Shown: one piece after another, positions 1 to 8,703 of the stretch
Layout: every line of letters begins with the position of its first letter
Position numbering within the stretch: the first letter of the stretch is position 1
Translations under genes and position numbers: made by a program
DNA from: Sphingobacteriales bacterium
GTDB lineage: Bacteria > Bacteroidota > Bacteroidia > Chitinophagales > Chitinophagaceae
Direction of reading: 5' to 3'
Assembly: GCA_016192105.1 (NCBI GenBank)
Contig: JACPUV010000026.1
Location: forward strand, 310,001-374,000
Length of the DNA: 64,000 bases
Notes under the pieces: model-generated
Told to the model about the DNA's origin: nothing
Seen by the model: only the letters and a program-made list of their open reading frames with translations
The model's database searches: none

Positions 1-2
1 AA

Positions 3-1214
3 GCCCGGCTGGAATACCTGGCAGACAAGGGCGATAAAAAGGCAGAACTGGCCCTGGCCCTCTCGAACCATCCCGAATTATTTTTATCTGCAGTGCAGAT
101 CGGCATCACCCTGATCTCGATTATTACCGGGGTTTATTCCGGGGAGCGTTTCGGTAAAGACCTGCAGCCTTATGTGGAGAGAATAGCCGTCCTGCAACCC
201 TATGCCGAAACCCTTTCCACCACGCTTATCGTTATCCTGGTCACGTATCTTTCCATCGTTTTCGGGGAACTGATCCCCAAGCGGATCGGTCTGCTCCGTT
301 CCGAAAAAATCGCCAAAATGGTGGCCGGCCCGATGAAGACCTTTGCCGGGATCACCCATCCCTTTGTATGGCTGCTCAATAAAACCGGCAATATCTTTTT
401 CCGCATTTTCAATATTAAACGATCCAAGGAAGATGCTGTAACAGAAGAAGAAATCAAGACCCTGATCACCGAAGGAGCCGAAGCGGGCACGATTGATGAG
501 GCTGAACAGGAGATCATTGAACGGGTTTTTCACCTGGGCGACCGGAACATCACCTCACTGATGACCCACCGCAGTGATATCATCTGGTTCAGTCTCGATG
601 ACAACGAAGACAAGATCAAGGAAAAAATATTACAGGAGCCCCATTCGGCTTATCCCATCTGCGAGGAATCTATCGACAATATCAAGGGGGTGGTCTCCAT
701 CAAGGACCTTTATATCAGCCCGGACAATTCCCCCTTCAAAGAGATCATGCAGCCGGCCCTTTTTATCCCGGAGAATAATTCCCCCTACCAGGTACTGGAA
801 AAGTTCAAGGAATCCAGGATCCATTCGGCCTTTATCGTGGATGAATACGGGAGTATCCTGGGTCTGCTCACCCTGAATGATATCCTGGAAGCCATTGTCG
901 GCGATATTCCCCAGCAGGATGTACCCGACTATGAGATTGTGGAACGGGCGGATGGCACATTTATCGTGGATGGCCAGATCCCCTTTTACGATTTCCTTAC
1001 CCGTTTTGAAAAAACGGAATGGATGAATGAAGGAGAACATGATTTCGACACCCTGGCCGGCTTTGTGCTCCACGAACTGGAACGAATCCCCAAGACCGCT
1101 GACAAACTCAGCTGGAAAGGATTTACCCTTGAGATCATTGACATGGACGGGCACCGGATTGACAAAGTGCTGGTGACCCTGAGTAAGGAGTTGCGGGAGG
1201 ATATGGAGGAGTAG
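3..1214 (+). CDS. CNNM/HlyC-CorC family membrane protein with CBS pair (5' truncated)
   Basis: The reading frame is open from the first bases of the window, so the true start lies upstream; the visible part is about 403 residues. It begins inside the CNNM membrane domain (FLSAVQIGITLISIITG, then a second segment with the family motif GELIPKR). A CBS pair follows, with MTHRSDIIWF opening the first and the typical IVDEYGSILGLLT in the second. The C-terminal CorC_HlyC transporter-associated domain contains DFDTLAGFVL. Family members are linked to Mg2+/Co2+ homeostasis or efflux at the inner membrane; the older name hemolysin is misleading. The GTG at 93 is an internal codon, not a start. The specific substrate cannot be told. 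Confidence 0.9.
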   Translation, partial: ARLEYLADKGDKKAELALALSNHPELFLSAVQIGITLISIITGVYSGERFGKDLQPYVERIAVLQPYAETLSTTLIVILVTYLSIVFGELIPKRIGLLRSEKIAKMVAGPMKTFAGITHPFVWLLNKTGNIFFRIFNIKRSKEDAVTEEEIKTLITEGAEAGTIDEAEQEIIERVFHLGDRNITSLMTHRSDIIWFSLDDNEDKIKEKILQEPHSAYPICEESIDNIKGVVSIKDLYISPDNSPFKEIMQPALFIPENNSPYQVLEKFKESRIHSAFIVDEYGSILGLLTLNDILEAIVGDIPQQDVPDYEIVERADGTFIVDGQIPFYDFLTRFEKTEWMNEGEHDFDTLAGFVLHELERIPKTADKLSWKGFTLEIIDMDGHRIDKVLVTLSKELREDMEE

Positions 1215-1461
1215 TCATGCAAGTTGAAGAGTTCTTTAGTTTGCAGATTATTGATTACTGATTATTAAAAAGCGGGAAAAGTCAATGTTTTGCACTTTCC
1301 GTTTTAAAGCAGGAAGACTTTTACCATAAACTACTTGTTATATAGTACGGCATATAGCTTCCGCTATCTGCTATCTTCTTTAATACCGCCTCTGCTCTTT
1401 AGTGCATTTCAGCCTTTCACGGAATAATCAATAATGAATAATAACAATCCCTTTCGTGAAG

Positions 1462-1971
1462 TCAGAACTGTAGTAAAGCCTCTGTCTCCGGGTAATTCAA
1501 TTTCGTACTCTTCCGGTTCCCGTTCACAATCACATGCATGATATTCACCTGGTCGTCGAACTGATCGTACATAATATTGGTGGAGATACTGATCCTGTTT
1601 AAAACCGGCACATTGTCCGCCTGGATATAACCATACGCTGCTTCTTTTTCATTTTCAAACCCGATGAATTGCAGGGTTACCGGTTTGCTGTTGACAGTAA
1701 CAGACAGGTGACTCATCAGGTATTTTTTAACCAGGGAGTCCATCGGCGCCTTATCCGCCGGGTTAATCAGGTCCACTTTGGTCTTGTAATTCTTTGCCAG
1801 TACCTTTTCAAAATCGTCCGTAAATATCTTGCAGCTGATCTCCAGGGTCCGGTCCGCCGCATTGTGATTGATTTCGATAACACTCACATGGAACGGATGC
1901 GGGGCGGGTTTGCCGGCCAGCAGGATCACTACGAAGGGAAGAAAAAGCCATTTATAGACAGATGATGCCAT
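1462..1971 (-). CDS. DUF6702-type exported protein
   Basis: About 169 residues starting MASSVYKWLFLPFVV, which gives an N-terminal signal sequence; a GTG two codons upstream (1977) is the alternative start. The region after the signal, beginning HPFHVSVIEINHN, matches the small DUF6702 family of Bacteroidota, predicted to be exported and beta-rich. It is divergent from the HupE/UreJ gene next door, and together with the M1 peptidase they form a recurrent Bacteroidota neighbourhood. Function is unknown. The 247 bases between it and the CorC-like gene hold no gene that I can see. Confidence 0.75.
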   Translation of the reverse strand: MASSVYKWLFLPFVVILLAGKPAPHPFHVSVIEINHNAADRTLEISCKIFTDDFEKVLAKNYKTKVDLINPADKAPMDSLVKKYLMSHLSVTVNSKPVTLQFIGFENEKEAAYGYIQADNVPVLNRISISTNIMYDQFDDQVNIMHVIVNGNRKSTKLNYPETEALLQF

Positions 1972-2076
1972 TGACACTATTATTTTTCTGGATTTACTAA
2001 TTGGGTCTTACTTTGGCAGCCCAAAGCATGGACGGTAAAAATAGGCGATTGGTTCGATGATCAAACCCAAAAAAGG

Positions 2077-2655
2077 ATGAGTGATTTCAATTTTTATTTC
2101 GGGCTGGGCTGGGAGCATATTATGAGCTGGGAGGCCCTGGACCACCTGTTGTTCATAGCTGCCCTGGCGGCTATTTATATTTTGCAGGACTGGAAACAGG
2201 TGCTTGTTCTGGTCACCGCCTTCACACTCGGCCATTCACTGACCCTGGCCCTGAGTGTGATGGATGTCTTCCGTTTTCCGGCCAACTGGGTGGAGTTCCT
2301 GATTCCCTGCACCATTGTGCTGACGGCCATCAGTAACCTTTTCCAGAAAAAATTCACTGCAAAATCCATCCGCATCAATTATCTCCTGGCTTTGTTTTTC
2401 GGGCTGATCCACGGGATGGGCTTTGCCAATACCATCCGTTTCATGCTGGCACAGGACCAAAGTTTTGGCTGGGGGCTTTTTGGTTTCAACCTCGGCCTCG
2501 AAGCCGGGCAGATCGTGGTCGTGAGCACATTGTTATTGGTTACCCAGGTGGGAGTCTCCGTTTTAAAAATCAACCGCCGGGAATGGGTGATCTTTTTATC
2601 AGCCGCCATCTTCAGTCTTTCCTTACAAATGGCCTTAACACGTTTACCTCTATAA
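2077..2655 (+). CDS. HupE/UreJ family membrane protein
   Basis: A 192-residue polytopic membrane protein. WEALDHLLFIAAL near the N-terminus and AFTLGHSLTLALS carry the conserved histidines of the HupE/UreJ family, and GLIHGMGFAN gives a third His-containing membrane segment. The family includes nickel permeases of hydrogenase and urease clusters, but no hydrogenase or urease gene is nearby, so metal transport linked to the neighbouring zinc peptidases is only a guess. It lies 14 bases upstream of the first M1 peptidase on the same strand, which suggests co-transcription. Confidence 0.8.
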   Translation: MSDFNFYFGLGWEHIMSWEALDHLLFIAALAAIYILQDWKQVLVLVTAFTLGHSLTLALSVMDVFRFPANWVEFLIPCTIVLTAISNLFQKKFTAKSIRINYLLALFFGLIHGMGFANTIRFMLAQDQSFGWGLFGFNLGLEAGQIVVVSTLLLVTQVGVSVLKINRREWVIFLSAAIFSLSLQMALTRLPL

Positions 2656-2669
2656 AATAAAAATCAGCC

Positions 2670-5051
2670 ATGAAGAAAATTCTGTTACTAAGCTGCCTGC
2701 TATTGTCCCTGTCCGGGTTAACCCGTGCGCAGCAGCAAAACAATGCCAGTTCCAACCATGCCAACAAGTTTGAGCAGTTGGGAACGATCCTGCCCACTCC
2801 TAACGAGCAGCGTACTGCCAGCGGTGCCCCCGGTGCCAAATACTGGCAGCAGCGGGTGGATTATGATATCAAATGCGAGCTGGATGAAGCCAACAATAAA
2901 TTGACCGGCAGTGAGACCATCACGTATTTCAATAATTCACCGGATTTGCTCACGTATTTCTGGATGCAACTGGACGAGAACCAGCACAGTACGGTGAACA
3001 ATGCGGATTACCAGAACAGCAACAGGATGCCCCAGCAGTCCACGGATAAAATACTGGACCGTTACCAGGAAAGAAAATCGGACAACGGGTATGGGGTGAA
3101 TATCACCAAACTCACCGATATGACCGGCAAGGCGCTGAACTATACGATCAATAAGACCATGATGAAAGTGAACCTGCCGGTACCGCTGAAACCGGGGCAG
3201 AAATTCGTTTTCAATTGTGACTGGAATTATAAGATCGCCAACCGCGGTGATTTTATCCGTTTTGGCGGGGCCCGCGGCGGCTATGAGCATTTCGCGGAGG
3301 ACGACAATAACAATTATACCATGACCCAATGGTATCCCCGTCTCTGCCGCTACAGCGATGACCAGGGCTGGCAAAACCACCAGTTCACCGGCACCGGCGA
3401 GTTTACCTTATGTTTTGGCAATTTTAAAGTTCAGATGACCGTACCTGCGGATCATATTGTGGGCGGTACCGGGGAATGCCAGAACTATGCACAAACCTTA
3501 TCTCCCCTGCAAATGGCCCGCTGGCAGAAAGCACAAACGGCCAAAGAACCCCTGCAGATCGTGACACTGAATGAGGCCCTGGATGCTTCCAAAGCCAGGA
3601 GCAAGGCAAAAAAAACCTGGATTTTTAAAGCGAATAATGTCCGGGATTTTGCCTGGACCAGTTCCCGCCGTTTTGTATGGGATGCCATGTCCACCCAGGT
3701 AGAGGGAAAGAAAGTAATGACCATGAGTTATTATGCTAAGGAAGCCTATCCCATTTACAGCAAGTATTCCACCAAGGTGGTGGCACATACCCTGAAGAGT
3801 TATTCCCATTTCGCATTCCCCTATCCCTATCCCGTTGCCATCAGCGTGGAGGGCAACCAGGGTATGGAATACCCGATGATCTCCTTTAACCCCGGGCGGG
3901 CGGAAAAAGACGGCAGTTACAGTGAAGGCGCCAAGAATGCGGCCATCCTCGTAATCATACACGAGGTAGGTCATACCTTCTTCCCGATGATCGTGAACAG
4001 TGATGAACGCCAGTGGACCTGGATGGACGAAGGGCTGAATTCCTATATGCAATACCTCACACAGGAATTATGGGATAATAAATTTCCTTCCCATGGCGGG
4101 CCCGCCTGGTCCATTACAGATTATATGAAACTGCCGAAGGACCAGCTGGAACCCATTATGACCAACAGCGAAAACATCAACTATTTCGGATCGAATGCCT
4201 ATGATAAAGTGGCCACTGGTCTGAATATCTTAAGAGAGACCATCGTGGGCCGCGAGCTGTTTGACAATGCCTTCCGTGAATATGCCAGGCGCTGGATGTT
4301 CAAGTCCCCCACCCCGGCCGATTTATTCCGCACCCTCGAAGACGCCACCGGTGAAGACCTGGACTGGTTCTGGCGCGGCTGGTTTTACGGAATTGAAGCC
4401 TGTGATATCTCTATCGATTCGGTGAAACATGCCATACCGGATGTGGCCGCAATTCCCCCGCTGACAAAGGACAGCCTGGTGATGCGTCCCCTGCAGAAAC
4501 CGGCTGTAAATGATTTTGAAGACATTTCAAAGATCCGCAACAAACAGGACAAAAACATCCGGTTTGAGACCGACCGAGACAGTACCCTCCGTGATTTCTA
4601 CTGGAAATATGACCGGGAGATCGCCAAATACGACAGCACGAAATACCCCGTAACCATGCGCCCGCAAACAGAAGCGCTGGATGAAGAAGGCAAACAAAAA
4701 TACGGTGGTAAACATTTTTACGAAATCTCCTTTACCAATAAAGGCGGCCTGGTGATGCCGATCATCCTGGAATGGACCTATAAGGATGGCAGCAAGGAAA
4801 TCGAGCGCATTCCCGCACAGGTCTGGCGCAAGAACGAGAAGAATGTGGTAAAGACCTTTATGAAAGACAAGGAAGTGGCATCGATCAAACTGGATCCCTA
4901 CAAAGAAACCGCCGATATTGATGAAAGCAACAACAGTTTCGGGGATATCAAAGAGCCTTCCCGGTTTAAATTATTCAGGCAAAAACAGAATGTAACCCCG
5001 GCACCCGGCATCAACCCGATGCAGAAGGCGCAGGAAAAGAAAGCATTCTGA
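2670..5051 (+). CDS. M1 family metallopeptidase (copy 1)
   Basis: A 793-residue protein with signal peptide (MKKILLLSCLLLSLSG, cleavage near RAQ). The zinc site HEVGH lies at residues 431-435, and the third ligand follows after exactly 18 residues, in WMDEG (E454), giving the gluzincin HExxH-x18-E signature. The upstream motif GMEYP takes the place of the aminopeptidase GxMEN motif, as in other Bacteroidota M1 proteins. The last 170 residues look like a beta-rich non-catalytic domain. It is probably periplasmic or exported and involved in peptide or protein turnover. It follows the HupE gene closely and is followed by a clear terminator, then by a close paralogue. Confidence 0.93.
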   Translation: MKKILLLSCLLLSLSGLTRAQQQNNASSNHANKFEQLGTILPTPNEQRTASGAPGAKYWQQRVDYDIKCELDEANNKLTGSETITYFNNSPDLLTYFWMQLDENQHSTVNNADYQNSNRMPQQSTDKILDRYQERKSDNGYGVNITKLTDMTGKALNYTINKTMMKVNLPVPLKPGQKFVFNCDWNYKIANRGDFIRFGGARGGYEHFAEDDNNNYTMTQWYPRLCRYSDDQGWQNHQFTGTGEFTLCFGNFKVQMTVPADHIVGGTGECQNYAQTLSPLQMARWQKAQTAKEPLQIVTLNEALDASKARSKAKKTWIFKANNVRDFAWTSSRRFVWDAMSTQVEGKKVMTMSYYAKEAYPIYSKYSTKVVAHTLKSYSHFAFPYPYPVAISVEGNQGMEYPMISFNPGRAEKDGSYSEGAKNAAILVIIHEVGHTFFPMIVNSDERQWTWMDEGLNSYMQYLTQELWDNKFPSHGGPAWSITDYMKLPKDQLEPIMTNSENINYFGSNAYDKVATGLNILRETIVGRELFDNAFREYARRWMFKSPTPADLFRTLEDATGEDLDWFWRGWFYGIEACDISIDSVKHAIPDVAAIPPLTKDSLVMRPLQKPAVNDFEDISKIRNKQDKNIRFETDRDSTLRDFYWKYDREIAKYDSTKYPVTMRPQTEALDEEGKQKYGGKHFYEISFTNKGGLVMPIILEWTYKDGSKEIERIPAQVWRKNEKNVVKTFMKDKEVASIKLDPYKETADIDESNNSFGDIKEPSRFKLFRQKQNVTPAPGINPMQKAQEKKAF

Positions 5052-5071
5052 TCCCATTAACACAGTAATAA

Positions 5072-5104
5072 AAGCCGCTTATCAAAAAGCGGCTTTTTTA
5101 TTTT
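5072..5104 (+). terminator. Rho-independent terminator after M1 copy 1
   Basis: A perfect 10-bp stem, AAAGCCGCTT at 5072-5081 with AAGCGGCTTT at 5088-5097, has a 6-base loop and runs into a T tract. It separates the two M1 peptidase genes, so the second copy probably has its own promoter. Confidence 0.9.
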
Positions 5105-5135
5105 TCCTCCCCGGGGAGATCCAGGTCGAATTCCT

Positions 5136-5143
5136 TAGTTTTG
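5136..5143 (+). promoter_or_regulatory. Candidate -7 promoter element for M1 copy 2
   Basis: TAGTTTTG matches the Bacteroidota primary sigma factor -7 consensus TAnnTTTG and lies about 43 bases before the chosen ATG, just after the terminator of the preceding gene. No convincing TTTG -33 element is visible upstream, so the call is tentative. Confidence 0.4.
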
Positions 5144-5185
5144 GAAGGCTCCCGAAAAATCCATTACTTAAAATCAACATACCAA

Positions 5186-7576
5186 ATGAGACAGTTTCTT
5201 TCCTGCTTATTGCTGGTGGCTGCAATGAGCAGTACGGCGGTTGCCCAGAACATTTATAACAACCCCAACAGCAATCATGGTAACAAGTTTGAGCAGATGG
5301 GCGGCATCCTGCCCACCCCGAATGAATACCGGACAGCCAGTGGCGCCCCCGGCCCCAAATACTGGCAACAGCGCTGCGATTACGATATCAAATGCGAACT
5401 GGATGAAAAAAACCTGCAGCTGAATGGCAGTGAAACGGTAACTTATTTCAATAATTCCCCCAACGAATTAGTGTACCTCTGGTTGCAGATGGATGAGAAC
5501 CAGCACAGCAGTGTAAACAATGCCAATTACCAGACCAGCAACCCGATGAACCGCCAGGTTAGTCCGCAGCAGATCGACCGGGTGGATGAAGCCAAAACGG
5601 ATAATGGCTACGGATTCAGGGTCAGTAACCTGACCGATGCCACCGGGAAAGCTATCAAGTACACGGTCAATAAAACCATGATGCGGGTGGAATTGCCGGC
5701 CCCGCTGAAACCCGGACAACGTTTTGTATTCAGGCTGGACTGGAATTATAAAATTTCTGACCGTATGAACAGGGGCGGTCGCGGCGGCTATGAATATTTT
5801 CCCGAAGACGGCAACCATGTATTTACCATGACCCAGTGGTATCCCCGGCTCTGTGTGTACAGCGATTTCCAGGGATGGCAGAACCACCAGTTTACCGGTC
5901 GCGGTGAATTTGCCCTCACCTTCGGCAATTTCAAAGTACAGATGACTGTACCCGCCGACCATGTGATCCTGGGAACCGGTGAATGCCAGAACTACCAGGC
6001 GGTTCTTTCCCCTGCGCAGTTTGCCCGCTGGAACAAAGCAAAGATGGCCGTAGAACCCGTTGAAGTGGTGACACTGGAGGAAGCAAAAGCGGCTGAAAAA
6101 CAAAAAACAGATAAAAAGAAAACCTGGATTTTCAAAGCCGATAATGTACGGGACTTTGCCTGGGGCTCTTCCCGCAAATTCATCTGGGATGCCATGAGCA
6201 CCCGGATTGAAGGCAAGAAGATCATGTGTATGAGTGGCTATCCCAAGGAAGCCTATGGCCTGTACCGGAAATTCTCCACCAAAGTGGTTGAACATACGAT
6301 TAAGACCTATTCCAAATTCACCATCCCTTATCCCTACCCGGTTGCCCAGAGCATCGAAGCGTCCAGCGGGATGGAATACCCGATGATCTGTTTCAATTTC
6401 GGCCGGACGGAGAAGGACGGCACCTACAGCGAGGGCACCAAGAACGGAATGCTGGGTGTGATCATTCACGAAGTGGGGCATAACTTCTTCCCGATGATCA
6501 TCAACAGTGATGAACGTCAGTGGAGCTGGATGGACGAAGGACTGAATACTTTTGTGGAATATCTCACCGAGGAATTATGGGATAACAAATTCCCAAGCCG
6601 CCGCGGGCCTGCTGCCTTTATCACCGATTACATGAAACTGCCGAAAGAGCAACTGGAGCCCATTATGACCAACAGTGAAAATATTGTGCAGTTTGGTCCC
6701 AATGCTTATTCCAAACCCGCCACCGGGCTGAATATCTTACGCGAAACCATTATGGGGCGCGAGCTGTTTGATTATGCTTTTCGCGAGTATGCCCGTCGCT
6801 GGGCCTTCAAACACCCCGAACCGGCCGACCTGTTCCGTACCCTGGAAGATGCCAGCGGCGAGGACCTCGACTGGTTCTGGAGAGGATGGTTCTTCAGCAC
6901 GGAAGTATGCGATATTTCACTCGACACCGTAAAGTATGCCCGTCCCGACCTGGCCGCTGAACCCAATGCAAGCAATGAAATGACGGTAAAACGCAGCGCG
7001 GACAAACCCGTCCTGCCAACCTTTGATGATATCTCCAAAATAAGAAACCGGGAAGACCCGGCGATCAAGTTCCGGACGGATGCCGACACAACACTCCGTG
7101 ATTTCTACTGGAGATATGGCCGTGGGCTGGAACCTTACGATACCTCCAAACTGGAAGTGCGCATACCGGGCAATAACCCCGAAAAACTCAACGATAACGA
7201 GCAGGAAAAATATGGCAACCGGCATATGTACGAGCTTACTTTCAGCAACAAAGGCGGGCTGGTGATGCCAATCATTATCGAATGGACCTATAAAGACGGC
7301 ACGAAGGAAATCGAAAGGATACCGGCACAGGTATGGAGGCTGAATGAAAGCAAGGTGATCAAATCCTTTATTAAAGACAAGGAAGTGGCCTCCGTAAAAC
7401 TCGACCCGATGCGGGAGACCGCTGATATCAACGAAAGCAATAATAGCTGGAATACCATACCCGAACCTTCCCGGTTCACGATCTTCAAGCAGGCCCAGGG
7501 CGGTGGCAGGAGGAACCAGGGCGGCCAGGTTGGCAACCCCATGCAGCGGGCGCAGGATAAGAAGAAAGGGTTCTGA
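5186..7576 (+). CDS. M1 family metallopeptidase (copy 2)
   Basis: A 796-residue paralogue of the preceding gene, alignable over its whole length. The ATG at 5186 is chosen because MRQFLSCLLLVAAM starts a good signal peptide; the frame is open further upstream only through a TTG. Zinc ligands are HEVGH at residues 428-432 and E451 in WMDEG, again with 18 residues between. The shared segments KFEQMGGILPTPNE, GMEYPMI and NSDERQWSWMDEG show that the pair arose by tandem duplication. The C-terminus differs mainly in a Gly/Arg/Gln-rich stretch. It is predicted to be exported. Confidence 0.93.
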   Translation: MRQFLSCLLLVAAMSSTAVAQNIYNNPNSNHGNKFEQMGGILPTPNEYRTASGAPGPKYWQQRCDYDIKCELDEKNLQLNGSETVTYFNNSPNELVYLWLQMDENQHSSVNNANYQTSNPMNRQVSPQQIDRVDEAKTDNGYGFRVSNLTDATGKAIKYTVNKTMMRVELPAPLKPGQRFVFRLDWNYKISDRMNRGGRGGYEYFPEDGNHVFTMTQWYPRLCVYSDFQGWQNHQFTGRGEFALTFGNFKVQMTVPADHVILGTGECQNYQAVLSPAQFARWNKAKMAVEPVEVVTLEEAKAAEKQKTDKKKTWIFKADNVRDFAWGSSRKFIWDAMSTRIEGKKIMCMSGYPKEAYGLYRKFSTKVVEHTIKTYSKFTIPYPYPVAQSIEASSGMEYPMICFNFGRTEKDGTYSEGTKNGMLGVIIHEVGHNFFPMIINSDERQWSWMDEGLNTFVEYLTEELWDNKFPSRRGPAAFITDYMKLPKEQLEPIMTNSENIVQFGPNAYSKPATGLNILRETIMGRELFDYAFREYARRWAFKHPEPADLFRTLEDASGEDLDWFWRGWFFSTEVCDISLDTVKYARPDLAAEPNASNEMTVKRSADKPVLPTFDDISKIRNREDPAIKFRTDADTTLRDFYWRYGRGLEPYDTSKLEVRIPGNNPEKLNDNEQEKYGNRHMYELTFSNKGGLVMPIIIEWTYKDGTKEIERIPAQVWRLNESKVIKSFIKDKEVASVKLDPMRETADINESNNSWNTIPEPSRFTIFKQAQGGGRRNQGGQVGNPMQRAQDKKKGF

Positions 7577-7610
7577 GGAAAAGAACAGGATTGAGGAGAA
7601 AAATACAACG

Positions 7611-7644
7611 ACCCCCAGGTTTAAATACCGGGGGTTCTTTTTTT
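7611..7644 (+). terminator. Terminator after M1 copy 2
   Basis: ACCCCC(A)GG at 7611-7619 pairs with CCGGGGGTT around 7628-7636, with a one-base bulge, and a run of seven T follows. It lies about 35 bases after the stop codon of the second M1 gene. Confidence 0.8.
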
Positions 7645-7671
7645 GGGGGGATTAATTTTGGGATACAAATA

Positions 7672-7758
7672 ACACATAGAATACAGGTAACACATAGGCA
7701 CATAGAAACATAGGATGCACATAGAACACAGGTAACACATAGGCACATAGAATACAGA
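7672..7758 (+). repeat. Two 45-bp repeats, inverted relative to the downstream array
   Basis: Two copies of a roughly 45-bp unit share GGTAACACATAGGCACATAG; the second copy is displaced by 45 bases. Read on the minus strand the core is CTATGTGCCTATGTGTTA. The tandem array after the next gene has CTATGTCCCTATGTGTTA on the plus strand, which differs at one position. The GxxExxY gene is therefore bracketed by related repeats in opposite orientation. There is no coding potential here. Confidence 0.8.
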
Positions 7759-7790
7759 CAACATATAGGGGTACTTAGGAATACAAGTAA

Positions 7791-8207
7791 ATGATTGTAA
7801 CTCAGAGATATATAGACGAGCTAACCTATAGGATCATAGGTTGTGCGATTGAAGTACACCGGATTTTAGGCCCCGGACTGCTGGAAAGTGTATATGAAAA
7901 ATGCTTTCTGATCGAGTTAGCGCATAAAGGGCTTTCCTGCAAAAAGCAACAGCGAATAGTTACCGATTACAAGGGAACTCCCATCGACACCGAACTCAGG
8001 TATGATGTCCTGGTAGAAAACCTGATCATCACCGAACTAAAGTCCAGTGATGGCATCCACCCGGTATATTTAGCCATATTGAAGACCTATATGCGCCTGC
8101 TCGAAAAGCCAAAAGGAATCTTGATAAATTTCAATTGTACCCATATCTTTAAAGAAGGGCAAAAAACAATTGTCAACGAATACTATGCTGCTTTACCTAA
8201 AGAATAA
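7791..8207 (+). CDS. GxxExxY family protein (PD-(D/E)XK nuclease-like)
   Basis: A 138-residue protein with the name-giving motif at residues 29-35 (GLLESVY). The later acidic and basic positions, D72 in RYDVLVEN and E82-L83-K84, fit a PD-(D/E)XK-type active site (E, D, ExK). The family is widespread in Bacteroidota, and its members are usually annotated only by the motif. It lies exactly between two repeat families of opposite orientation; the downstream array starts two bases after its stop codon. A role in acting on the repeats is inference. No transposase or partner gene is present. Confidence 0.88.
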   Translation: MIVTQRYIDELTYRIIGCAIEVHRILGPGLLESVYEKCFLIELAHKGLSCKKQQRIVTDYKGTPIDTELRYDVLVENLIITELKSSDGIHPVYLAILKTYMRLLEKPKGILINFNCTHIFKEGQKTIVNEYYAALPKE

Positions 8208-8208
8208 C

Positions 8209-8703
8209 TATGTAAGACTATGTGGCCCTATGTCCCTATGTGTTAGCCAATCCCTCAAAAAACACTATGTAAGACTATGTGGCCCTATGTCCCTATGTGT
8301 TAGCCAATCCCTTAAAAAACACTATGTAAGGCTATGTGGCCCTATGTCCCTATGTGTTAGCCAATCCCTTAAAAAATACTATGTAAGGCTATGTGGCCCT
8401 ATGTCCCTATGTGTTAGCCAATCCCTCAAAAAACACTATGTAAGGCTATGTGGCCCTATGTCCCTATGTGTTAGCCAATCCCTTAAAAAATACTATGTAA
8501 GACTATGTGGCCCTATGCCCCTATGTGTTAGCCAATCCCTTAAAAAACACTATGTAAGGCTATGTGGCCTTATGTCCCTATGTGTTAGCCAATCCCTTAA
8601 AAAACACTATGTAAGGCTATGTGGCCCTATGCCCCTATGTGTTTACCAATCCCATAAAAAACACTATGTAAGACTATGTGGTCCTATGTCCCTATGTGTT
8701 AAA
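8209..8703 (+). repeat. 57-bp tandem repeat array, eight full units and one partial
   Basis: Eight contiguous 57-base units run from 8209 to 8664 and a ninth is cut at about 8703. Units start TATGTAAGRCTATGTGG and contain CCCTATGTGTTAGCC; they differ at only a few positions. Because 57 is a multiple of three, one frame stays open through all units and reads as repeated YVRLCGPMSLCVSQSLKKH. That frame runs on into the esterase, but translation of the repeats is doubtful. There are no unique spacers, so this is not a CRISPR array. Confidence 0.95.

Noticed and set aside
5141..5185. TTG start 15 codons upstream for M1 copy 2
   Set aside because: It overlaps the promoter-like element and would place a polar stretch before an otherwise good signal peptide.
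8170..8685. Repeat-encoded N-terminal domain of the esterase
   Set aside because: The frame is open because the unit length is a multiple of three. The encoded sequence is low-complexity, begins inside the preceding gene and would bury the signal peptide.
8209..8703. CRISPR array
   Set aside because: Units are contiguous 57-base copies without unique spacers, and there are no cas genes.
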